A DNA stretch of 8,822 bases, from positions 1 to 8,822 of the forward strand of contig JADFRO010000110.1 in NCBI GenBank assembly GCA_022561255.1, in the 5' to 3' direction. Under the pieces are notes generated by a model. It did no database searches, had not been told where the DNA came from, and saw only the letters and a program-made list of their open reading frames with translations. The position numbers and the translations under genes are program-made. Source of the DNA: Planctomycetota bacterium. GTDB lineage: Bacteria > Planctomycetota > Phycisphaerae > UBA1845. This document shows, piece after piece, positions 1 to 5,726 of the stretch. Positions within the stretch are counted from its first letter, which is position 1. Every line of letters begins with the position of its first letter.

Positions 1-2
1 GG

Positions 3-50
3 TCGCCGGGCGGCGGTGGTGCCGGTGACACGGAGATCGACGTTGGCTGA
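3..50 (+). CDS. 3' end of an upstream gene (partial), possibly nusA
   Basis: In the third frame the first bases read as 15 Gly/Asp/Glu-rich codons (SPGGGGAGDTEIDVG) ending in TGA at 48-50, four bases before the infB ATG. A short acidic, glycine-rich tail stopping just before the next start is what the end of an operon gene looks like. In many bacteria nusA lies directly upstream of infB, so nusA is the natural guess, but nothing in 15 residues identifies it. A second frame also has a stop, at 26-28, so the assignment rests mainly on the tight spacing to infB. Confidence 0.35.
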   Translation, partial: SPGGGGAGDTEIDVG

Positions 51-54
51 GAAG

Positions 55-2772
55 ATGCGCGTTCACATTCTCGCGAAAGAATTGAACGTCCCCAGCAAAT
101 CCATTATCGAAAAATGTAAGGCCGAGGGTATCGACTCGGTTAAGAACCACATGTCTACCCTCAGCGCTGGATTGCACGCCACAGTTCGTGAGTGGTTCAG
201 TGAAGACCAGCAGTCGACCGCCCTCGAGACGGCTCAGAAGGTCGACCTAAAGAAGGTACGCATCAAGCGCGCACCGAGGAAGAAGGTGGCGTCGAGTGAG
301 TCTGCAGCGGCGACGGGGGGGACACCGGCGGTAGCGGGAAGTGCGACCGCAACGCTGGACGAGGCGCCCGTTGAATCTGTCGCGCAAGCGGAATCCGGCG
401 AAGCGGTGGTCGTGGCTCAAGAGCCGCCGGCTTCCGTCACCGTGGACTCCCCGGCGGAGGCAGACACCACCGTTGCCGTTACGGAGGCGCCAGGTGTTGA
501 TAAGGCCGGCGATGTAAAGGCGCCGTCCGACGCATCCGCCCGCCTCCCCTCGGTGGTTGAGCCGGACGCGAAGTCGCCGGACAAACCGGCGGTTGAGACC
601 AAGCCTTCCGGGCCGGCGGGTCCGCAAAACATTCCTGCGGCAGCGAAGCTCCAGGGTCCGCGTGTGGTTCGATACGAGGCACCAGACTACGACGTCCGCC
701 CGGTTCGCCGTTCCTCGCCGCGTCCTCGAACTCCAGAGCAGACGCCGCGCCCTGGCGCGCCCCTTCCGCCGCCGGTGCCGCTGGATCCCGGTCGCGAGGC
801 TGAACGCGCCAAAAAGAAGGGGCGCTCGGGCACCCGGCGTTCCGGGACCGCCGCGAGCGAAGCGGGTGAGAAGCTCGCCGAGTGGCGCGATCGAGACTTG
901 GCGGAGCGCAAGGAGCGTTTGGCGGGTGCGACCGGGCGCCGTATTCATCGCCGCCGGGCGGTGCATGGGGGTGGACCGGGCCAGCAAGTGGCGAGTGGTC
1001 CAAAGACCAGTGCTACCGTACACGAACCGGTTCGCATGAAGGAGTTTTGCTCTGAGACGGGCCTGAACTTTATGCAGTTGTTCAAGGTTTTGCGAGATGA
1101 GCACAACGTGCTCGGTAACGTCAGCATGACGCTGCCGACTGAAACCGCGCAACTCCTCGCGTTGCACTTCGGCATTGAACTCGAAGTGATTCCGGCACGG
1201 ACGCTTCTTGACGAGGTTGCTGATGAGTACAAGGCGCGGGAACGCAAGGCCCTTCAGCCGCGCCCGCCGGTCGTGACTCTTCTGGGACACGTTGACCACG
1301 GCAAGACGAGTCTGATGGATTCGATTCGCAAGACCCAGGTGACTGCGAGCGAAGATGGCGGAATCACGCAGCACATAAGTTCCTACCATCTCGAAACCGC
1401 TCACGGTGCGGTGACGTTCCTCGACACACCGGGGCACGAGGCGTTTACGGCGATGCGTGCGCGTGGGGCTCAGATGACGGACGTCGTTGTCCTGGTGATC
1501 GCAGCCGACGACGGAATCATGCCCCAGACGGTCGAGGCGATTCGCCACGCACAGGCGGCTGAGGTGCCGGTTGTCGTTGCCTTGAACAAGATCGATCTCG
1601 GCGATCAGAACAAAGTGAAAATCTTCGGACAGCTCACTGAGCACGGCCTGACCCCCAGCGGCGATTGGGGCGGGGACGTGGACGTCCTCGAAACGTCCGC
1701 CATCAACGGGACGGGCGTGGTCGAGCTCGTGGAACATCTTGCGGATCTAAGTAGCCTGCTGGAGCTCAAAGCGGACCCGACGCTCCCCGCACGGGGGACC
1801 GTCGTTGAGGCGGAAACAAAACCCGGCGTCGGAGCCGTCGCCCGGATTCTTGTGCAGGAGGGCACGCTGCGCGTCGGCGACTTCGTTGTCTGTGGAAACG
1901 CTTTCGGCAAGGTACGTGCGATCTTGAGCGATCGCGGTGCGAAGCTGGCGGAAGCGGGTCCGTGCATCCCGGCCGAAATTTGGGGGCTCGACGAGGTGCC
2001 CAGCGCGGGCGATAGCTTTTATGCCGTCGGAAGCTTGCAGCGCGCTAAGCAAGTCGCGACGGAAACCAAGAATCTGCGCGTCGAGCGCAATCGTCTGAAA
2101 TCGCGGCGCGTCAATACGCTTGAGGAGATGTTTAGCCGACGCACGTCGGACGATATTCCCGAGTTGAACGTGATCCTCAAGGCCGACGTCGATGGCAGCT
2201 TGGCCGCGTTGCGTCAACTCCTGGGGGACATTCCGTCCGACGAAGTCCGATTGGGCATCCGCCACGCGGGGGTGGGTGCGGTCAACGACAGCGACGTTCT
2301 GCTCGCGGCGACTTCCAAAGCGATCATCGTCGCGTTTCGTGTTGAATCGATGCCCGGAGCCAAGCGCCTGGCGGAGCAGCATGGCGTTGACGTTCGACCC
2401 TACCGCGTGATTTACGAGGCCAGCGATGACATCCGAAAGGCGCTCTCCGGGTTGCTTACACCGGAGGAACGGATCGAGGCGAAAGCCGTTGCCGAAGTGC
2501 GTCAGATTTTCCGAATCGGGAAGCTGGGTCTCGTCGCCGGTTCGTATGTTGCGTCGGGAACCCTAGATCGGTCTCACTTTGCAAAGGTTGTCCGCGACGA
2601 CGTGGTCGTCCGCGATCGCTGCAAGTTTTCATCGCTGCGGCATCTTAAGGACGACGTTCGTACGGTTCGTGCTGGGATGGAATGCGGAATTCGCCTCGAA
2701 GGATTTGACGACATTCACGAGGGTGATCGAATCGAAACGTATGAAGTGCTGCAAATCGCTCGGACCCTCTGA
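55..2772 (+). CDS. infB: Translation initiation factor IF-2
   Basis: This cytoplasmic GTPase brings formyl-Met-tRNA to the 30S subunit and promotes 50S joining. The 905-residue protein starts with an IF2_N domain (about 1-50). An Ala/Pro/Val-rich, charged linker follows (about 57-320), ending in a basic stretch around RRIHRRRA. A second IF2_N-like segment spans about 323-377. The G domain shows G1 GHVDHGKT (411-418), G2 GGITQHI (435-441), G3 DTPGHE (457-462), G4 NKID (511-514) and G5 SAI (548-550). Domain II, the IF2 domain III and the C-terminal tRNA-binding C2 beta barrel follow to the end. I chose ATG 55 because the family begins with an MRV-like start to IF2_N. GTG 16 in the same frame would add 13 residues and overlap the upstream tail. 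The Shine-Dalgarno is weak (GAGAAG directly before ATG). No catalytic residue is missing. Confidence 0.97.
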   Translation: MRVHILAKELNVPSKSIIEKCKAEGIDSVKNHMSTLSAGLHATVREWFSEDQQSTALETAQKVDLKKVRIKRAPRKKVASSESAAATGGTPAVAGSATATLDEAPVESVAQAESGEAVVVAQEPPASVTVDSPAEADTTVAVTEAPGVDKAGDVKAPSDASARLPSVVEPDAKSPDKPAVETKPSGPAGPQNIPAAAKLQGPRVVRYEAPDYDVRPVRRSSPRPRTPEQTPRPGAPLPPPVPLDPGREAERAKKKGRSGTRRSGTAASEAGEKLAEWRDRDLAERKERLAGATGRRIHRRRAVHGGGPGQQVASGPKTSATVHEPVRMKEFCSETGLNFMQLFKVLRDEHNVLGNVSMTLPTETAQLLALHFGIELEVIPARTLLDEVADEYKARERKALQPRPPVVTLLGHVDHGKTSLMDSIRKTQVTASEDGGITQHISSYHLETAHGAVTFLDTPGHEAFTAMRARGAQMTDVVVLVIAADDGIMPQTVEAIRHAQAAEVPVVVALNKIDLGDQNKVKIFGQLTEHGLTPSGDWGGDVDVLETSAINGTGVVELVEHLADLSSLLELKADPTLPARGTVVEAETKPGVGAVARILVQEGTLRVGDFVVCGNAFGKVRAILSDRGAKLAEAGPCIPAEIWGLDEVPSAGDSFYAVGSLQRAKQVATETKNLRVERNRLKSRRVNTLEEMFSRRTSDDIPELNVILKADVDGSLAALRQLLGDIPSDEVRLGIRHAGVGAVNDSDVLLAATSKAIIVAFRVESMPGAKRLAEQHGVDVRPYRVIYEASDDIRKALSGLLTPEERIEAKAVAEVRQIFRIGKLGLVAGSYVASGTLDRSHFAKVVRDDVVVRDRCKFSSLRHLKDDVRTVRAGMECGIRLEGFDDIHEGDRIETYEVLQIARTL

Positions 2773-2802
2773 CGGAGGGGTCGGGGCCGGACGTAGCCGG
2801 TC
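2763..2802 (+). terminator. Two tandem GC-rich hairpins at the infB stop (weak terminator or processing site)
   Basis: GACCC (2763-2767) pairs with GGGTC (2778-2782) across the infB stop codon. Just downstream, GGCCGG (2785-2790) pairs with CCGGTC (2797-2802), with one G-U pair, around the six-base loop ACGTAG. No U-run follows, so this is not a textbook intrinsic terminator. It could be an attenuator, an mRNA stabiliser, or chance in GC-rich sequence. Without a terminator here, infB and the next gene would share a transcript across the 168-base gap. Confidence 0.25.
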
Positions 2803-2884
2803 GGTTCGGTTCTCCAACTCGTGCGTTAGCGGCACATTTCGGCGACGACACAGACGCTCGCCGCGTCGTGCCGGGTGGAGTCAA

Positions 2885-2896
2885 GCTCGATCGAGC
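2885..2896. promoter_or_regulatory. Perfect 12-base palindrome upstream of the zinc-ribbon gene (candidate operator)
   Basis: GCTCGATCGAGC is fully self-complementary. It sits in the non-coding gap 44 bases before the chosen ATG at 2941. Position and symmetry would suit a dimeric repressor site. However, its core CGATCG is common throughout this window, mostly inside genes, so the symmetry may simply reflect a genome-wide word preference. I see no clear -35/-10 pair nearby. Confidence 0.2.
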
Positions 2897-2940
2897 GATG
2901 GACTCGGGTCGAGACGGGTCAGTTCGAGTTCGACAGGATC

Positions 2941-4095
2941 ATGATCGAGTTCAAAGCGGAATGCGGTCACACGGTTCGAGCCAAGGATGAGGACGCCGGC
3001 GGCGTTGTTCGCTGTTCTTACTGCGGACGTACCGCAACCGTTCCCGACACCGACAGCAGCGATTTGAGCTTCCTGTTCAAAGAGGTCGATCAGGGCGGTG
3101 GCGATGCGGGGTCGAGGAGACGCAAGAAAGGCAGAGGGTTATTCGGCGGGCGGAAGCGCCTATCGGGAGAGTTCAATCCCTTCGCCGTGGTGTTTCGACT
3201 TTGCTACATAGCGGTGCTGATCATTGTCGTCGTTGTCGTTCTTCGAAAAGTCGTGATCCCTCTGTTTGATTCAGAGAGTCGAAGCAAGATGTTCGCAGGT
3301 AGGCCTGGCGAGTCCGCCAGGGATACCCGTGATTCGGCGGATTTGGGCAGGCGAGGGAGTCAGCGCAGGCCTGGCCTGATCGGCGTGGCCAATCAGGACG
3401 GACTGTTTGTCGGTTCGACGCCGCCGGGCGCCGCAGTGTTTTGTATCGAGGAGTCGAAGGCCCCCGTCACCGGGCGAATCGATGGGCTGTCGACCTGTAC
3501 GCGTTTCAAGGCGAACACGAGAACCGTGCGCGTCACGGACGGAACCTATGTCGTTGAGGTCGTGTTTGCGTGGAACGATCCGAGTCTTAGCGATTCGCGA
3601 TTGAGCAACTACCGAGACTATATTGCGTTCCGCAAGGAAGTGGAGCGTGCGTCGCCCACCGACCGCCGCCGCCTGGTCAATGAGTTTTTTGTTCCCGACG
3701 AGGCGGCTGAGGTATTTATCGATCAGACCGTCGAGCAGTATTACATCGTTAGGCAATACCGAGGTGTTACGGTTCGCCAGGGTCGATCGTCCGGCGTGCG
3801 GGCTTTGTTTCTGCCGCGGCTTCCAACTGCCGGGGGGGAATCCTTCGCGATCGAGCCGCTGGTTACGGGATACATCCCGACCAAGAAGTCCTACATCTTC
3901 AACGCGGAGTACGTTCGAAGGGAGCTCGCGGATTATTACGGCGTCGCAATGGCGGATCAGGCGTTCGTTGTGGAGGCCCTGCAGCGCATTGGGTTGATTC
4001 CCTACGTGACGCCCGATCGCAAGGTCCGGTTGTTTAAGATCGGGATCCACGACGGCGTCTTCGCCGCGCCCGTGCTCCGCGCAGCCGGGCAATGA
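2941..4095 (+). CDS. Membrane-anchored zinc-ribbon protein of unknown function
   Basis: I do not recognise this 384-residue protein. It opens with a compact zinc-ribbon-like motif: C8 and H10, then C25-x2-C28 inside an AGG...RCSYCGR...VPD frame. That frame is typical of short N-terminal zinc fingers in Planctomycetota, although here one Cys is replaced by His. A strongly basic patch (59-73) precedes one hydrophobic span (about 83-101, rich in Ile/Val). By the positive-inside rule the finger is cytoplasmic and the rest periplasmic. The external part has a STPPGA segment (159-164) and a GTYVVEVVF strand (201-209), resembling a PEGA-type beta fold. Two cysteines (C168, C186) could form a disulfide. 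The C-terminal third (about 240-384) has no motif I know. ATG 2941 is preferred over in-frame GTG 2875 because it starts right at the zinc motif. Its stop overlaps ylxP by ATGA, suggesting translational coupling. Confidence 0.85.
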   Translation: MIEFKAECGHTVRAKDEDAGGVVRCSYCGRTATVPDTDSSDLSFLFKEVDQGGGDAGSRRRKKGRGLFGGRKRLSGEFNPFAVVFRLCYIAVLIIVVVVVLRKVVIPLFDSESRSKMFAGRPGESARDTRDSADLGRRGSQRRPGLIGVANQDGLFVGSTPPGAAVFCIEESKAPVTGRIDGLSTCTRFKANTRTVRVTDGTYVVEVVFAWNDPSLSDSRLSNYRDYIAFRKEVERASPTDRRRLVNEFFVPDEAAEVFIDQTVEQYYIVRQYRGVTVRQGRSSGVRALFLPRLPTAGGESFAIEPLVTGYIPTKKSYIFNAEYVRRELADYYGVAMADQAFVVEALQRIGLIPYVTPDRKVRLFKIGIHDGVFAAPVLRAAGQ

Positions 4096-4373
4096 GAGTC
4101 GGCGTGCTGACCATCGAACTGGCGATCCTTGAAGCACGGACGCTTAAGGACAAACGGAGGGTGATCAAAGGTTTCAAGGACCGACTTCGGAATCGGTTCA
4201 ATGTTTCGGTGGCGGAGGTGGGCTTCGGTGATGCTCCGAAGCGATGTCGATTGGGTGTGGTCATGGTGTCGAAGGAAACCAGGCCGCTCCACTCGCAGCT
4301 CGACAAGATCGTGGACTTGGTTCGGCGGACGGGCGGGTTGACCCTCATCGACTACCAGCGTGAGGTTTTCTGA
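4092..4373 (+). CDS. ylxP: DUF503 / YlxP family protein
   Basis: This 93-residue protein matches the DUF503 (YlxP) family along its whole length. It has the N-terminal strand VGVLTIELAI, the diagnostic SLKDKR-like motif TLKDKRRVIKGFKDRL (17-32), the segment NVSVAEV (37-43) and the closing strand GGLTLIDYQ. In Bacillus and many other bacteria ylxP lies between infB and rbfA, as here. Its molecular role is not settled to my knowledge; a link to translation or ribosome maturation is inferred from that conserved position. The ATG overlaps the previous stop as ATGA and has no clear Shine-Dalgarno of its own, consistent with translation by reinitiation. The usual family length is 90-100 residues, so the gene is complete. 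Confidence 0.92.
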   Translation: MRVGVLTIELAILEARTLKDKRRVIKGFKDRLRNRFNVSVAEVGFGDAPKRCRLGVVMVSKETRPLHSQLDKIVDLVRRTGGLTLIDYQREVF

Positions 4374-4402
4374 TTCGGGCTCGTGGCTTGCCGGATCACG
4401 TT

Positions 4403-4415
4403 GAAGGGAAAGGGG
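4403..4415 (+). promoter_or_regulatory. Strong purine-rich ribosome binding region for rbfA
   Basis: GAAGGGAAAGGGG is the only strong Shine-Dalgarno-like stretch before a gene in this window. AGGGG (4411-4415) lies five bases before GTG 4421, and AAGGG (4404-4408) lies six bases before GTG 4415. It therefore argues against the more distal TTG at 4388, although it does not choose between the two GTG codons. Confidence 0.6.
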
Positions 4416-4420
4416 TGCCT

Positions 4421-4843
4421 GTGGCGCCGTTTCGTAAAGAGAAAGTGGCGAGTGTCGTTCGAGACACCATCAGCGATGCCATTGCGCGAAAGCTCAGTGA
4501 TCCGCGCATCGCGCCGTTTACGACGGTGACTCGTGTTGAGATTACGGGTGATTTGGCGGTGGCTACGGTTTATATAACCGTGCAAGGCGAGCCTGCTGAC
4601 GAGCGCCGCACGATTCGGGCCATGCGTCATGCCTCCGGGTTCTTGCAGCGTTTCGTCGCGCAAGCCCTGACGATGCGCCAGTGTCCGGAGCTTCGGTTTC
4701 AGCTAGATGAGTCAGCCAAGATTGTGCGAGAAACGTTGCAGTTGCTTGCTGAGAATCGCATGGAACGGTCGGCGGCGGCGGACGATCCTCTCATGGAAGA
4801 TGAGAAGCATCTGAACGAAGATGATCGGGACTCGGACGAATGA
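4421..4843 (+). CDS. rbfA: 30S ribosome-binding factor A
   Basis: RbfA binds the immature 30S subunit, helps process the 5' end of 16S rRNA and supports cold growth. The 140-residue product has the family pattern: an N-terminal helix with RKEKVASVVRDTI, then DPRI (27-30), strand VTRVEITGDLAVATVYITV, and a KH-fold kink ASG (71-73) where classical KH domains have GxxG. The CPELRFQLDES segment follows, ending in D96-E-S. The tail after about residue 112 is acidic and disordered-looking. GTG 4421 is chosen because the family N-terminus begins just before the RKEK helix and a good ribosome-binding site precedes it. GTG 4415 would add two residues and cannot be excluded. A 47-base gap separates it from ylxP, and its stop overlaps the next ATG (ATGA). 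truB, often next in other bacteria, is absent here. Confidence 0.93.
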   Translation: MAPFRKEKVASVVRDTISDAIARKLSDPRIAPFTTVTRVEITGDLAVATVYITVQGEPADERRTIRAMRHASGFLQRFVAQALTMRQCPELRFQLDESAKIVRETLQLLAENRMERSAAADDPLMEDEKHLNEDDRDSDE

Positions 4844-5514
4844 AAGACGGAACGCGTTACGCAGCTAACTTCAAGAGGGCATACAACAAGCTTCGACAAG
4901 CCGCGCGGGTGCCCCGAATACCGGAACCGGTTGATCCGATTCGCGGACTGGCAACGGCTGTGCTCGGCGTTGAGTGTGGAGACAAAGTCGCATCGCGAGC
5001 CATCGATCGTGCTTTCGATTCGATGCTCGATTGGAATGAGCTTCGCGTATCCAGCGTCGACGAAGTTGAAAAAGCAATGGGTACGACCATCCCGCAGGTT
5101 CGTGCGCGGTGCGAACAGTTGCTCAGTGCCCTCGCGGCGATCTTCCAGCGCGAGGACCGAATGTCGCTGGAACGTCTCCGCGGGTTGGGTCGGCGTGAGG
5201 CGAAGCACTACTTGGAATCGCTCGATGGAGTCGACGATTACGCGGTCGCGTCCGTGATGTTGTGGAGTCTCGGAGCCCATGCGATCCCCGTAAACGACCC
5301 GCTTCTGGAAGCGCTTCGTGATGCCGAACTGGTTCATCCCGCAGCCAACCGTGGCGAGGTGCAGGCGTTCCTCGAGCGACACGTCCCCGCTGCCAAGGCG
5401 AAGGAGACTTGTCTAATCTTGCAATCTCTATGCCGCCCGAAGCGTGCCGGGGCCAAGGTGTCGAAGACGTCCAAGGCCTCTGGCAGCACTAAGAGGAAGC
5501 GCGTGGCGAAATAG
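4840..5514 (+). CDS. Degenerate HhH-GPD (endonuclease III-like) protein
   Basis: This 224-residue protein has the helical layout of the HhH-GPD DNA glycosylase superfamily. Residues 31-60 resemble the first helices of endonuclease III. The helix-hairpin-helix corresponds to LDGVDDYAVASVML (128-141), followed by the GPD-type loop AIPVNDPLLEAL (148-159). Ungapped alignment to E. coli Nth (LPGVGRKTA...AVDTH) puts Y134 at catalytic Lys120 and N152 at catalytic Asp138, with D153 one residue later. The hairpin glycine Gly118 is D132. The C-terminal four-cysteine Fe-S cluster is missing; only C191 and C198 remain in that region. The tail (about 201-224) is Lys/Arg/Ser-rich and could bind nucleic acid. 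It may be a non-catalytic binding protein or a glycosylase with altered chemistry. It overlaps rbfA by ATGA and has no distinct Shine-Dalgarno, so coupling with rbfA is likely. Confidence 0.82.
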   Translation: MKDGTRYAANFKRAYNKLRQAARVPRIPEPVDPIRGLATAVLGVECGDKVASRAIDRAFDSMLDWNELRVSSVDEVEKAMGTTIPQVRARCEQLLSALAAIFQREDRMSLERLRGLGRREAKHYLESLDGVDDYAVASVMLWSLGAHAIPVNDPLLEALRDAELVHPAANRGEVQAFLERHVPAAKAKETCLILQSLCRPKRAGAKVSKTSKASGSTKRKRVAK

Positions 5515-5516
5515 CT

Positions 5517-5547
5517 CCCGGGCTGCGGCGGATTTTTCTTGCCCGGG
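5517..5547 (+). terminator. Weak hairpin after the HhH-GPD gene
   Basis: CCCGGGC (5517-5523) can pair perfectly with GCCCGGG (5541-5547) around a 17-base loop, starting two bases after the stop codon. The only T-run (TTTTT, 5533-5537) lies in the loop rather than after the stem. It is therefore a poor intrinsic terminator, but it is the best candidate for the end of the infB-rbfA transcript. Confidence 0.3.
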
Positions 5548-5549
5548 CT

Positions 5550-5580
5550 TTGGGACAACGCAAAGCGCTCCCGATAGAAT
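5550..5580 (+). promoter_or_regulatory. Possible sigma-70-type promoter for the TPR lipoprotein gene
   Basis: TAGAAT (5575-5580) differs from the -10 consensus at one base. TTGGGA (5550-5555) is a partial -35, but the 19-base spacer is longer than ideal. Transcription would begin around 5587, almost on the ATG at 5589. That would give a nearly leaderless mRNA and fits the absence of a Shine-Dalgarno before that ATG. This is suggestive only. Confidence 0.22.
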
Positions 5581-5588
5581 GTAGCACC

Positions 5589-5726
5589 ATGACGCTGCTC
5601 TCTGCTCGACACACAACGGCGTGTTTCGGACGCGTACGTCGCTTTCCGCTAGGCCGCCGGAAACCGTTGAATCGGGCGGCGAGTGCCCTGTCGGTGGGGT
5701 TTGGTTTCGCCCTCCTGACGGGTTGT
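5589..5726 (+). other. Lipoprotein signal peptide coding region ending at lipobox Cys46
   Basis: A hydrophobic stretch (about 30-43) ends in LLTGC, a good lipobox, with Cys46 as the lipidated residue. Val at +2 gives no inner-membrane retention signal by the enterobacterial rule, so outer-membrane placement is possible. The N-region before the hydrophobic core is unusually long (about 29 residues) and Arg-rich, with two Arg pairs. The true start may therefore be the TTG at 5667, or export may differ from the usual Sec route. Confidence 0.75.

Noticed and set aside
16..54. GTG 16 as the infB start
   Set aside because: It would add residues not seen in the family before the MRV start of IF2_N and would overlap the likely upstream gene tail.
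557..1039. 160-codon plus-strand frame inside the infB linker
   Set aside because: The product is extremely Arg-rich and lies in another frame of the low-complexity IF2 linker, a typical artefact of GC-rich sequence.
247..1737. 496-codon open frame on the minus strand opposite infB
   Set aside because: It lies wholly antisense to the unambiguous IF2 gene. The translation is rich in Arg/His with no domain pattern, as expected for a shadow frame in GC-rich coding DNA.
2875..2940. GTG 2875 as start of the zinc-ribbon gene
   Set aside because: The 22 extra residues are unstructured and lie before the zinc motif, which normally sits at the very N-terminus; no ribosome-binding site precedes it.
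4388..4420. TTG 4388 as the rbfA start
   Set aside because: It lies upstream of the strong purine-rich ribosome-binding stretch, and the added residues do not resemble the RbfA N-terminus.
4840..5514. Calling this gene nth (endonuclease III)
   Set aside because: The catalytic Lys and Asp positions and the Fe-S cysteines do not match, so the nth symbol would overstate its function.
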